Notes: generated by a model not told the origin, from the sequence alone. DNA of 64,000 nt from Takakia lepidozioides (GCA_030704615.1 CM060731.1:61236756-61300755); one strand, 5' to 3'; counted from the first letter of the stretch, positions 41,401 to 52,760 are shown. Translations and numbers: made by a program.

Positions 41401-43430
41401 ATATCGTTGATGAAACTCTTAGACTTTGTCAGATGCATTGGCGAGGTTGGATGAATGTTCTCACGTTCGTTCGCTGATGTCGTAGCCTTTCCAATGTATG
41501 AAATACTCAAGACGTTTATACTTGATGCGAGAGTCTAAGACTTCGTCGACTTCATACTCAATTTCCTGATTGACTTCGCTTGGTGGAGGTGGTACGGAGA
41601 CTCTCCCTGGAATATTCGATGGATGATACAACTCCAATAATGAAACATGAAATACTAGATAGATGCGCATACTTCGTGGGAGTTCAAGCCGAAAATTGAC
41701 CGGATTTTTTTGTCGAATAATTTTGAATGGGCCCAAGCGATGATAATCCAACTTCCTTGATGGTCATGAGGTTTGTATGTCCCGTCGAAGAAGCCACACA
41801 CGATCTTCGACCTTGAACTGGGGTTGGAGTTGGCGACGTTGATCTGCGTACTCCTTGTATTGTTTTTGAGCTTCTGCGAGGTGGAATATAAGCTCCTTGT
41901 GAATCGTAGCAAGATGAGTAGCAAAGTTTTCTACAGCAGGGCTTCCAACAGTCTTCATATGGAAAGGGTTTGCTTGAGGATAATGACCATAATTGGAGAA
42001 AAATGAAGTTTGTTGGGTCGAAGAATGTATAGTGTTGTTGTAGGCAAACTCAGCCAATGACGAAGGTCCGTCAAATTATCTTGGTGATAATTTATCGTAC
42101 AACGAAGATACTGCTCCAAAATCTGGTTTACACGTTCGGTTTGACCATCAGTCTGTGGATGATTAGCTGTAGAAAGGTTGATCTTAGTATCCAATATGTT
42201 AAATAATCCCCTCCAGAAATTTGATATGAACCGTGGTCCTCGATCAGATACGATGTCATTCAGGAGTCCATGAATGCGGTAGATATTATTGAGGAAGAGT
42301 CTTCCAGTTTCCTCGCCGGTAACCGTCTTATTACATGGAATGAAATGTGTTATCTTCGTAAAACGATCTACAATAACAAGGATTGAATCGGTGGACTTGG
42401 AGATTGGAAGGTCCGTAATAAAGTCCATAGACACAGACAACCATAGACCCTTAGGAATGGGTAATGGTTGAAGAAGGCCGTAAGGTCGATGTCGTGGTCC
42501 CTTCGCTCTAGCACACGTATCGCAAGATTTTATAAATTCTTTCACGAGTTTCCACATCTGCGGCCACCAATAGTCCCTGGATATCAATTCCATTGTTTTG
42601 TTGAAGCCGAAATGTCCTGCAGCCGAAAGACCATGACATGTTTGAAGAATTCGAAGTCGTGTAGGTCCTGGAGGTACATAGAGAAGTCCATTGAAATAAA
42701 GTAAATCATCTTTGAACTCGAAGTCGTTTGTAACATGTGGGTTGTCTCGAGGTCGATTTAGTTGACTTCGTAGTGTCATAGCGAATTGGTCGCTATTCAG
42801 TGCTTCCTGAATCTCATTTATGATCTCTACATCGTCATAGGTGGACATGGATAGCATATTCAATTGGAGATTTGCTAGTTTCAAGATGAGGAAAATCTAT
42901 TGGTCAAAAATTGCATCCCCTGCCTTTGGCGCAAGATACGATCGTCGAGCATCTGGTTTTCCTTGAAGATGTCCGAAACGGTAGGTAATAACAAAATTAA
43001 ACCTTGCTAGTGACATACTTCATCTTGCTTGACGTCGATTCAAAACACAAGCACTCATAAAATACTCGAGGTTTTTGTGATCGGTATAGACAGTGACCTG
43101 ATGTTGAGCTCCCTCCAATAGATGATGCCACTCCTCAAAAGCATCGATAATCGCTAGAAGTTCTTTGTCATGGATTTCATAATTGATCTCCGCAGCGGAA
43201 AATTTGTGAGAACGAGAACCAACAGGGTGAAGTCGGTCATCTGTACCGTATTGAGAGAGTACCGCGCCAAGTGCAAAGTCCGATGCATCTGCTTCCAAAA
43301 AGAATGGTTTAGATGGGTCTGCATGTACCAGTATTGGAGCCGTTATAAATGCATGCTTCAGCCTTTCAAATGTTTGGTCAGTTTCTCCTTGTAATGTATG
43401 CAGCAAGAAATAGCAGAAACTGGTTTGAAG
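41400..43430 (-). pseudogene. Chromovirus pol: RNase H, integrase, chromodomain (5' truncated)
   Basis: Order on the minus strand: RNase H (LEADASDFALGAVLSQYG; YTDHKNLEYFM); integrase zinc finger H..H...C..C (HFGFNKTM ... CDTCARAKG); integrase core with D, D, E context (MDFITDLPISKSTDSILVIV; IVSDRGPRFIS; HPQTDGQTERVNQ); GPY-type module (LGPFKIIRQKNPVNFRLEL); chromodomain (YEVDEVLDSRIKYKRLEYFI, HWKGYDISERT). Gag, protease and most of RT are missing; the copy ends near 43430 where methyltransferase copy B begins. Frameshift near 42060; stops replace Trp after NRRQAR and after ISERT. The chromodomain of such elements targets heterochromatin. Overall character is of the bryophyte/lycophyte/fungal-like chromoviruses, by impression only. 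Confidence 0.85.
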
Positions 43431-44220
43431 GCGAAAGCAGAGTACTATGCTTCCCACACAGAAGAGCAGAGGTCTGCAACTGGGCTTAAGAACATTATGA
43501 AATTCGAGATGAACAATCAAAGGAAGAACCTCGCATAGCAGATCCAACTTGGCACGGAATTTCTGGATTTATGACAAGTATGGCTCCAAGCCAGAGATGA
43601 CCCAAGAGAAACTGCATCGCCTTTCCATTTCAATGGTGGACAATGCAACTAAAATCAGGTGGTTGGAGATTTGGAATTCCGATCCACTTGTGAGAGACAC
43701 CAACATGTTCCCATCTCCTAAGAGGGACTTGAAGACACAAGCAATAAAAGTTGTTAGCGACCACCCATTCGACCAGTGGCTACACAAAGCAACCTTCTTG
43801 AGCCAGGTAAGGTTTCCACAAAACCATTTTCAAATGTTTGTGCTGCTCCGTGCTCTCTCCACAATTCTTATGATCTTTCTTGCTGCAGTTGGAAAAACGA
43901 GCGGTGGCTGCACTTGGAGAGTCAATGGCAGACTACAAAATCTAGATGGCTTGCCCCCGGATCACACTGGAGGCCTATATCAGGAGATGGAAGTTCGCTG
44001 TCTGGAACAACTGTTTCTTCAGGGAGTTTGAGAGAGACAAAGGAATCTCCAGTACAACAGCGAGCAAGCAATGAAACGAGTGTTGTACAGGTGTGACCTC
44101 TAAGAAACAAATCTGGTACTTGAAGTGTATGTTTCTGTATTCTTGTGTCGTCTTTTCCATATAGAAATGCGAATTTGGAGGTTTTGAGGGAGCTCTGAAG
44201 GCTCTGGACGTGCAGCCGAG

Positions 44221-44987
44221 CAACATTACGTTAACGCAAGCTTGTATCCCGTTGTTTTGGTTTCACTTTCATGCATCTGGGGTATCCAATGATGTCGTTT
44301 TTCTGCTTGTGAAAGGGCAAAAACTGACAGGCAAATCAACCTTGCGTCAACGCAAGTTTGATGAAAGGCCAGGCTATGTAGGTTTTCATGTGTTCTTGGA
44401 CTGTTTTTTTGGTGGTTTCCAGTTCCAATGCTGCCGGGATGAACTTAAAGTCTGTTTGGAGTCTGTTTGAAATGTTGTTTAGAGGTTACACTGTACCAAC
44501 AAACAGCCTTGCGTTGACGCAACGTTGTTTGACGGTATGGATTGCTAAAAATGTCCCGCAGAAATACCCCGATTTCCATACAATTGTAGGAAAGTTAAGG
44601 TTATCAAATACCATGGATAGGTGTTTCAGTAGAGGAATTCAACCTTGCGTCAACGCAAGGTTGAATATCCATACCAGCAGATCTTCGGATGGTTGTTTTC
44701 AAGCACTGTTTTCCATTTCCTCTGTTAATGAAAACAACCTTGCGTTGACGCAATGTTGAATTCCGTTGTCAATCACTGTCTCTTTCAATGCTACGTTATC
44801 ATAGGTGTATCTGCCAATCTTCTTTGCGTCAACGCAAGATTGATTGGGGTTCTATGTTGTGCATGAGATGTTTTAGGATAATGGGCTTTCCCTCTCGTAG
44901 GTGTTTGTTGAAAGTGCAATTCTCCAAATTTGGTGTTTTCCATTCCATTTCAGCTCGAATCAACATTGTGTCAACGCAAGGTTGATT
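44221..44987. repeat. Array of seven palindromes in copy B intron
   Basis: Within the 1022-nt intron 44091-45112, seven palindromes of about 24-30 bp are centred near 44232, 44349, 44516, 44652, 44746, 44831 and 44973. The best (44637-44666) has 14-bp perfect arms ATTCAACCTTGCGT with centre CA; 44335-44362 has 13-bp arms with one mismatch. All share TTGCGT(CA/TG)ACGCAA or a close variant; flanking arm bases vary while arm pairing is largely kept. Spacing is 85-167 bp. Sequence between them is not repeated. Confidence 0.92.
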
Positions 44988-46355
44988 TGGGCTTTCAAAC
45001 GTTAGTTTATCAGTGTTACTGACCTGCATGCCAATACCCTTTTCGTGATGTGTGATCTGTGTCATGATCAGATCGATTGACTGTCTGGATTTTGGGTGTG
45101 TGTGTCATTCAGGTACATGTATCATGTCCTCATACCGGGAAAGTACCTTAGCGATGACCCAGACTTCATCTACTCATGGGCTGACCCCTCCAATGACAAG
45201 ACAATGTACACGACTGGTATTGCCAGAGACTGGAGCAGGGCGCACTTCAGAGACTGTGGGTGGTACCTCGATCTGCCAAAACAGGACACACCATTCGATG
45301 AAGTTGTTTTGAGAAACCTTAACGACAACGCCGCGGCACTTGCCCCACTGGCTGACAAAGACATTCATGACAAGATCATTGTTGCTCTGGCTGCAAAAGA
45401 GAAATCTGCTACTCCAAAACGGAAGGGGAAGATTGTCGGGGATCCGAAGAGGAAGGGGAAGAGTGCAGCTCCGCAGGAACAGGGCCCGTTAGAGGTCGCT
45501 GAAAGACAGCCTTCTCCAACTAGGAGGGATAGGAGAACAGCAAAGTCGAGGGAGCAGCCTTTCGATGCGAGAGAACATCCATCCAGGGTTTTGGGCCAGT
45601 TCCATTGTAAGGTGGTGAATGAAAGTTTTCTGGCAATGATGGAATCCAGGAAGTCCACATTCAAAGGGGTGCCCTCGAAATCATGGGACGTGCTTATTTC
45701 GTTCCTCACTCAGGTAAGCACATATGTCTTAACTGTTGTGTAAATAATTTTGTTTTGGCAACTTGTTCTGGCTTGTCGAGGGGATTGATTTCCTATTGGA
45801 TCTGGATTGGGCTTGTGACACTGTCTCCTATTTTTGGCTGTAGGTCACAAAAAGGCCGGATTGGGTGAATAGAGTTCAGCAGGCATACGCGACTGACCTT
45901 GTGGTGCTGGACATTCCTGACGGTTTCCCTGTCCCTGATGTGTTGCCTTCCAATTCAACCCCCACTTGGAACAAATCGGATTCTCGTTATTCTCATTCAG
46001 CAACAAATTCCTTTTTGACTCGGGGGCTTTTCTTCTCATGCAGTCAAAGGACATGTCGGCACGGAGAACTCTTTTCAGCTATATGAAAGCTTCCGGGTTT
46101 CGTGTCATCAAAACTTGGACATGCATCAACACTCTGCCTATTACAAAGGGCGAGTTCCCGAGGCAGAAAGTGAGTTGGTTCCTTTGAATTAACGTTTCGT
46201 GGTTCTTCAGTAAATGTCAAAAGTAGGTTTTGTCTTTTGCCTCATGCTCTCTTCATGATTATTGACAGACTCGGGTGTTCGAAGCTTTGTGCCTGGTGAG
46301 GGTGCGTAATGACACTCTTCGTCCTGGTATTGCTGAGTTCCAGTTGAGGGACCTT

Positions 46356-47081
46356 GTCGCGGCCCTTTACCTTGAGGGCAGGGGGTCGGGACACATGAGG
46401 GGCTGCCCCTGTGGTGGGGGCAGCGGCAGCGATAGGTATGGGGGGCTGAAGCACCCTTGAGTGCCCAAGGCACTCAGGGAAGCGGAGGCGCTCACTAGGT
46501 GGAGCCCCGCACACCGGGTTGCGGTGGGGGTGGCTCCACAAGGGTGGTGGTAGCTTAGCGGGACTTAGTGGGGGTGGCATAGGACTCACCATGGGGGCGG
46601 AGACCTCGTGGTGGGAGTCGTGGGGAGTCTTGGGACTCATCACGGTCCATAGGGGCCGTGGTGAGTGGGCCAAGACTCACCGCGACTCATCACCGGGAGT
46701 CGAGGGTTTTCGTGGTGGTTCACCATAAAATGGCATGGCTGGTTGTGGAACCCCTGCGGACAGCTACATAAGTATATATAGGGAGTAGTAACCCCGAGAA
46801 CGGTGCAAGCCCGTTGGTGACCAAAAACTAGTGAGTAAGCAAGCGAGCCGGAAAGCGACCAAAGAGTGGGGAGCTGTTCCGGACTGCCATCTACCAAAGG
46901 GAATTCTCCTAGTCCCAATTAGGTGGAGGGTTTAGAGGGAAGCGAAGGGGGGGACCATTATGTCCCGGTGAGCAGCCGAAGCTCCAAGTTGGCCCGGGCG
47001 GCCAGGTTGGGAGTCAGGCGCGCGCATCAAAGCGAGTAACTATGACTTGAAGGGGAGCTTACCGAAGTGAGGTGCGCGACA
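46356..47081. mobile_element. Solo LTR with 5-bp duplication inside copy B exon
   Basis: Element starts TGTCGCG and ends CGCGACA (TG...CA with 7-bp inverted termini). GACCT occurs immediately on both sides (46351-46355 and 47082-47086). Removing it restores the reading frame across RDL-AAHIDP. A TATA-like AAGTATATATAGGG lies at about 46768. The 726-bp body has many GACTCA/GGGAGTC repeats and no internal retroelement coding, so it is a recombined solo LTR. Confidence 0.88.
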
Positions 47082-47789
47082 GACCTTGCAGCTCACATTG
47101 ACCCCACCTGCGAGCCTGTGGATGATGATGTAATCTTCAATTACGTGGACTCGGGTCGAACTATGAAAAGGTCGACTGGTGTCCTTTGGAGAGGTGCACG
47201 GGAGAAATCCCCAGCTTTCATGCAGACTTTGGTGGAGACATGCACCCGTCCCGGTGGACGAGTGGTTGACTTGTCTATGGGAACAGGTGGGGCCCTGAAC
47301 ACTGTGTTTGAAATGTGGGCAGTGAGCTTAGGGAAGCCCTGTTTTGATTTCTCGTTCATCTTCGATTTGCAGGAGCATCTTTTCATGCGTGCAAAAGCGC
47401 CGGAAGGCACTTCTTCGGCATGGAGGCTGATACGGAGCTCTTCTCAAGTGAGCTTCATCAGCTTGAGTCGGGCACTACTTCTGCCCCATCCACGGAGGGA
47501 CTTCTTGAGGAGCCCGAAGCGCCTGACGAGGATCTCGACGTGGACTCCGATTTTGAGTGTGAGTAAGTTCGGCTCTAGTCGTGCAAAATATGTTGCATTT
47601 CCTTGTGTCATTCCCGTTCGACAGATGGTTGCTTACATTGTCTATTTCTGGATGATAACATCTACTACCATTCCTCTTCTTGCTTTCCAGAGTTCGGCAC
47701 TAGTCATCGAATACGCAGACACCTTTCGGTTTCCAAGGATACTACATGTCCCCGAGTCCCCCTAGAGCTTACCGCTTGCCGGTTTACGC

Positions 47790-48055
47790 GGAAGCTTGCG
47801 CACGGGTGTTGTCCCAACAAACAATGTATTCGCCTCTCCATGGGGGTCGCGGAAAAAAAAACTACTTTGCAAAAAAAAGGGTTTGCTGTTAATATTCAAT
47901 TCTCTAGCGGGCAATCTCCTCATTCAAAAAATCATGTCCTCGATCCTAAACCATCCACAAACCTACCATTGTTCTCGGAAAGAATATTCATGTGGGGGCA
48001 ATGAAGAGGGATCAAAAAATAAGGACATAGGCGACAACCGATCTGCGGTAATTAG
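47790..48055. other. 3' end of copy B and unassigned sequence
   Basis: Contains a broken continuation of copy B (YRLPVYAEACARVLS, comparable to KLPCYAEAAASEF in copy A), then A-rich sequence. Nothing else recognised. Confidence 0.4.
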
Positions 48056-48057
48056 GG

Positions 48058-48390
48058 GGGGGGGGGGGGGCACGGAATTAGGGCCTGCATACATGGATGA
48101 TTGCTGACGTGGCGTGAGCCTAGCCAGGCTCACAGGCTCAAGCGCAAGCATTCCCTGCGGGAGGGGGGGGCGAAACAGGGGAGCGCAGGCACCGGGGAGC
48201 GGAGCGCGCGGGGGGAGCCAACCAGGGGAGCAGAGACACAGGGGAGCGGAGGCAGAGGGAAGCGAGAGGGGGGGGGGGGGGGGGGGGAAACAGGGGAGCA
48301 GAAAAACAGGAGAGCGGAGAAACGGGGGAGCGGGGAGCGCAACAGGGGAGCAGAGATATAGGGGAGCGGAGAGCCCCGTGGGGGGGGGGG
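48058..48390. repeat. GGGGAGCAG minisatellite with 20-G run, locus 4
   Basis: Units ACAGGGGAGCAGA, CAGGGGAGCGGAG and similar, with G runs including 20 consecutive G at 48268-48287 and another long run near 48057-48070. Same motif family as 6.9-10.9 kb. Confidence 0.88.
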
Positions 48391-48505
48391 ATTTTGACAG
48401 GCGGGCTCCGGCAGCGCACCGGAGGGCGCATGGCTCCGGCGAGGGGGCCCATGGTCTCGCACGCGCGCATTCAACTCCCATCCTATGTCTAGTGTAAACC
48501 CATTA
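48390..48505. repeat. Conserved block shared with 10930-11050
   Basis: GATTTTGACAGGCGGGCTCC through CTCGCACGCGCGCATTCAAC to TCCTATGTCTAGTGTAAACC; roughly 95% identical by eye to the block at 10930. Confidence 0.85.
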
Positions 48506-48956
48506 CATCTATTCTTCACGGCGCACGCCTCACCTTGGCACAACTCCCTTGACAAAACTCAGAACCCAAGGATCCACACCTCACAAACCGCTCTACCAAC
48601 CACTCATAACCTTAGGTTACCCAATATATATAATCATTGTTCACTTAAAACAACCCAACAGGTTGTCTACATCTATTTTTGAAATCTTAGCCTCTGCCGG
48701 TTCCTAACGGGACTGGTTATTTCAATTTTTCATCTCCAGTAGTTATATAATATATAACTGGATAGATGACCACCTGCTATTAGAGACAAGAATAAATAAC
48801 CGCCCCAATACTGGATGGAGCTTTGCCTGTGGTCTTGATACCGCTGGAAAGCCCACGATGAGTAGAAGGCAATTCGATAATTTGAGGACTTGCAGTATGG
48901 GAAATATTGAATTGTGAATATTTTTGGTCATTGAAAATTCATGAAATAGCAAATTG

Positions 48957-49065
48957 GGCTTTTGTGAAGAGAGCGAGAAGACTCCGGCCGAAGCCGGCGT
49001 AACTAAGAGCCACTTCATCTTGTGGCTACTGCCCCTTTTCAGGGGTGGGCCCTATGTGATGTCCA
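48957..49065 (-). mobile_element. SINE-type 3' end fragment
   Basis: Minus orientation: GGGCCCACCCCTGAAAAGGG, GTAGCCACAAGATGAAGTGG, CTCTTAGTTACGCCGGCTTC and GGCCGGAGTCTTCTCGCTCT. It matches the fragment at 13250-13340 and shares the CTTCGGC-GTCTTCT tail of the 35 kb SINE. Confidence 0.55.
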
Positions 49066-52010
49066 AGGGACACCCCAGTGACCGGCTGAGGGATGGTACC
49101 CCGGAAGCTAAGGGTACCACATGGTACCCAGCTTTTTTGAAATATTAAATGACCACAATATGTACTCAATGCCATGCATGCAACACATAATATGTGTTAC
49201 ATCCTCTTGGAAGGTGGTTAACCATTGGGCCATTTGTTGGATGTTGGCGTCTAGATGATTATAGGGAAGCTCCAAAGAATAGCTAATCACTCAATACAAC
49301 AAAGAGGGCAAATATGAATTGTGAGGTAAGTTTGAAACGCGGTATACATAACTATTTTCCTTTTGAAGAGTTCTCCATTTTTTTGTGCTTACAGTTTTGC
49401 AAAAGACAATGCTTTGTAACTTGAAGGAGGTAAGGTCATGCCTTTTGGTCCTAGGCTTTCACTGAGTGGTTTCTTCCAAATCGCAAGTATGTTTAAATGT
49501 CTTTTCGATGCCTTGTTCATTTTTTTTCTGTTTTTTTTTGCTTGAAGTATTCAATATTGTAACCTCCCCAACTGATGGAGATGCGTCCAAAATTAACCAT
49601 ACAAACATGTCATTTGGGGATGAAGTGACTCCATAAGTTACTTTTGTTTTGGTAATGATGTCTTCTTTTAACCATATACATCATCATTGCTATTTTGAGT
49701 CTTAAGGGTCTTTGCCTTTCTTTTTTTTCGAGAAAGAGAAAAGAAAAAGAAAAAAAATTCACATATGCAGAAGAATCAAACCTTTGAGGCCCAAAATGGC
49801 AAGAGAACAATATTGTAAGAACTTAATGCAAGTGTTCGATCTTACATGGTTTCCTACCTATCAAATTTCCACTCTGTCTCCTCCTGAGTAATAGAGGAGT
49901 ACAGGGTGACATCACTAGAGTGAGACTACTAGTTGGGTTCACACCGGAGCGACATTGGACAGTTCAGTGACAGAGAAGCGAGTGTGTCGGTACAATTTGT
50001 GTAACTCCCATTTGGTATCACGAAATTTGAGTAAATATGAAATGCACAAAGACTAAGTGACACAGAGCGGGGTGACACGGATCAGGATGACAGCAATCCA
50101 ACAAGAAACCAAGCCATGTGCCTCATAGCTACCATCGCCATCGCCTTACCAACATACTACTCATCACCATACAACAACCAAGAACATTCTGATCCTGTAA
50201 TAATGAGTCCAAGGGTAAGAAGGGGTGGGAAGGATTTGACACGGCTTGAAACTGGTGAAAGTAACCCTCAGAATCAAATCCCACTCAAAACGGGCAAGTA
50301 GCTGCAAAGGCCCCAAGAGGCTCTTATTTACCTCAGCATTCTATATATATAGGGAAAATTCCAGAATTGATTGATAAAAGGGAAAAAACAAATGCATGGA
50401 GCCCTGCCTTGTTGTATGATTTCATGCATAATTGCGGCGTGAATTTAAGAATATCCGGACAAAATCCCAAATTTGGTGCATTAATCCAGGTGGCACCTAT
50501 GTATAAAAAGTCTCATGCTGGATGAAACCTAAATTTGAACCGTTCCTGAACAATGTGTCTGTCTCTTTGAATAGTCTCACCTATCAAACCTGCACCATTG
50601 CAAGTAGATGGTATGAACTACATCCTGTAGACATATGATTTCATCTGTAAATTTGGATGAAATATTCCATCTAAACCTGTCTTGAACTGATTTGATTCTT
50701 AATGGAGTATGGGTGGTCAGAATCAAAACCCTTTGCGGAGTTCTGCCTTGGGAAGGCAGGGCCAGTAAAACCCCCCTTAGAATACCATCTTGTATTTGTT
50801 TTTATTTTTATTTTTTCTTTGGAAAAATTGCCATGGGACAAAAGCTTTATTTTGATCTTTCTAAAGAAATTAGTCCTAACTTTTTTCTCAAGTAGCATAA
50901 GATTAATTAGATAAACCATCCCCTTTATTTACGAAATATAGAAAATATGAAAAATTCTAGTGAGGACTGAAGGTCGGAGACTAGTTTTAGTCTAGAGCAG
51001 GAATAAGGGTGTCCTAGTGCCACATCGTCGTCGTCAAATTTTTATAAAAAGAAACTGAATTTTGAAGATTTTTTTGCAAATCTGTTCTAAGAGCTCTTTC
51101 TTCAGCCAGGTCATAGTGGTCATTTTTAAGCTGCCCAAACTACAAATAAATTAAATTAAATTTAAAATTTTGTTTTGCAAAACTGCTCTAATATCATTTT
51201 GTTCCCTTTTTTTTAAATGTAAATGTCACAACACTTCTAGATATTAATTACGATAAAACCACCAAACAGAAATCAATGGTATGCCCAGTTTTACAAGGCC
51301 TATTCTCTGGTATCACAGTGAGCAAGTTTTAATTTCCTAATATATTACGACAGTATATTTGTACATTATAAATAGGAATAATAAAAGCTAATTTACTGAG
51401 GGCTACTGCACCTCTTTACAAAACAAAAAAACAAAAAATATATAGCCGATGAAATGTCAATACTCTTAATGTTGGATTTTTGTCTCTTATCTATATTTTT
51501 GACAATTAATTTATTGTAAATACACGTCAACCAACTCTATGATAAAAATTACATGTTTGTGCGTTTGTACATCTATGTAGTCTCTCTGTTTAAATATTTT
51601 GAATCTACTTGTTACAGATTTTGATTTAAAAAGCCTTTTAATATGAGTTACACGGCCTTCCGACGGCCCCTTTGGAAGCAGTAGACGGTAACTGACCAGA
51701 TGATGACACGCTGGCCGCAATAGGCCCAGCGGAACCAAATAAACTATTAGGAGGTGTGCTCGGTATAAAAATTACCGGTATAATAAATATGCGCATAGTT
51801 GGGATACAGTCTAGGCATAGATGGCTCTTGTGTAATATTCAGATCTGGTGTAGAATCAGCCAAATCTGGGCGGATTGAAGAGATAGAAGAAGCCAAATCG
51901 ATGGAAGAGAAGAGACGGCGGCACACAAACACACATACCAAATACGAGGATTTGGTTGTAATATGGTTAATAAATTGAAAAAATACAATCAAAAAATGAG
52001 CCTCTTCCAC
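49065..52010. other. AT-rich intergenic DNA with one SINE fragment
   Basis: No gene recognised. At 49608-49665 a plus-strand fragment (GGGATGAAGTGACTCCATAA, GTTACTTTTGTTTTGG, TCTTCTTTT) is a diverged SINE-35 tail. 50790-51520 is very AT-rich with homopolymer runs. Open frames here are short and low-complexity. Confidence 0.5.
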
Positions 52011-52012
52011 AG

Positions 52013-52190
52013 GGTTGTGGCCGGGTGGCAAGATGCTCTAGCATCGGCCTATGGTTTGGAGTTCAAACCCCTCTCATCTGTCTCTCTGCCTTTGGGCTGG
52101 GGCTCTTCCGCTCTTCCACTGTAAAATCTCCATGGCTTAGAAAGGGGGTTTATTTGCCCCCTCAAGGCCTTTTTTTAAAGAGTAAATATA
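52013..52190 (+). mobile_element. tRNA-derived SINE
   Basis: GTGGCCGGGTGGCAAGATGC (A-box-like) and GGAGTTCAAACCCC (B box) about 35 bp apart, then a body ending CCCCCTCAAGGCC and a T run. The cloverleaf is incomplete, so not a tRNA gene. Confidence 0.55.
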
Positions 52191-52197
52191 TGACCAA

Positions 52198-52425
52198 CAG
52201 TCAGTAGCTCAGTTGGTTAGTGCACTGAGTGCCACACCCAGATGATTCTGGGGTCAATCCTGCCACTTGACGGGTGTGGTATACACTTCTCCCCCTTCCC
52301 TTGGGCAATGTCCCATTTCTCAGCCTCCATGGCACGGTTACTGTGAAACTATCAAGGGGCCTGATTTGTGAGCTGTCGCTCCCAGGTGTTTCCCTTTTTT
52401 ATTTTTATTTTAAATAAAAACAAAA
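52198..52425 (+). mobile_element. tRNA-derived SINE, second copy in tandem
   Basis: GTAGCTCAGTTGGTTAGTGC (A box) and GGGGTCAATCCTGCC (B-box-like), a body with CATTTCTCAGCCTCCATGGC and ATCAAGGGGCCTGA, and a T-rich tail. It resembles the SINE at 12825 in its CTCAAGGG-CCTGA part. It ends about 340 bp upstream of the reductase start codon. Confidence 0.6.
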
Positions 52426-52760
52426 CAAAAGTATATGTGTTGGCAGATAGCAGAGGTAGAATGCAGTGACATCTCTCTATCTCTCTGTTTTGTGGTGTTG
52501 ACAGAGAGAGAAGAGAACTCGCAGATCGAGAACTTGCAGTCTGGGATCCACCCACCAGCGATCGCTGTCAAGCTGGCCAACATGCACACACCATGCGTGC
52601 CAGCGGCTGCGCATCAACTGGCCACAGGCACTTCCTGTTCCTCTCTCACTCTCCTATACTCACACCATAAATCTACTCGTTGCCAGTGATCTGTAGCTCG
52701 CACTCTCGCTCTGAACAGGCTCTCTTTTTCGACTGAGTTCTTTGTCTTCCTTGGTATCTC
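52426..52760 (+). promoter_or_regulatory. Probable promoter/5' UTR of the reductase gene
   Basis: The 335 bp between the SINE tail and the ATG are unique, with TCTCTCTATCTCTCTGTTTTG pyrimidine-rich patches (52473-52490, 52495-52520) typical of plant 5' regions. No clear TATA box is called. Confidence 0.35.

Larger units (their letters stand above)
43437..47790 (+). pseudogene. Methyltransferase-like transposon gene, copy B
   Basis: Exons: ~43437-43806, 43889-44090, 45113-45713, 45844-46169, 46269-47286 (split by a solo LTR at 46356-47081), 47373-47558, from 47691; borders show AG and GT. Landmarks in order: KPEMTQEKLHRLSISMV; WNSDPLVRDTNMFPSPKRDL; YMYHVLIPGKYLSDDPDFIY; RAHFRDCGWYLDLPKQDTPF; a Lys/Arg-rich linker; SWDVLISFLTQV; ATDLVVLDIPDGFPVPDVLP (possible motif IV); REKSPAFMQTLVETCTRPGG; RVVDLSMGTG then GASFHACKSAGRHFFGMEAD (motif I, SAM binding), and an acidic tail. 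The order IV-I is beta-class; related enzymes methylate adenine N6 or cytosine N4 in DNA. A stop after MADYKI, a 20-odd-bp deletion in exon 2, a frameshift near 45990 and the LTR show it is inactive. Confidence 0.6.

Noticed and set aside
44221-44987. CRISPR-like array (regularly spaced palindromic repeats)
   Set aside because: Spacing is irregular (85-167 bp), repeat sequences are not identical, the array is in a eukaryotic intron, and there are no cas genes.
49380-49520. Ty3/gypsy RT fragment (KVMPFGP-like)
   Set aside because: Only a handful of residues match before frames break; too short to support.
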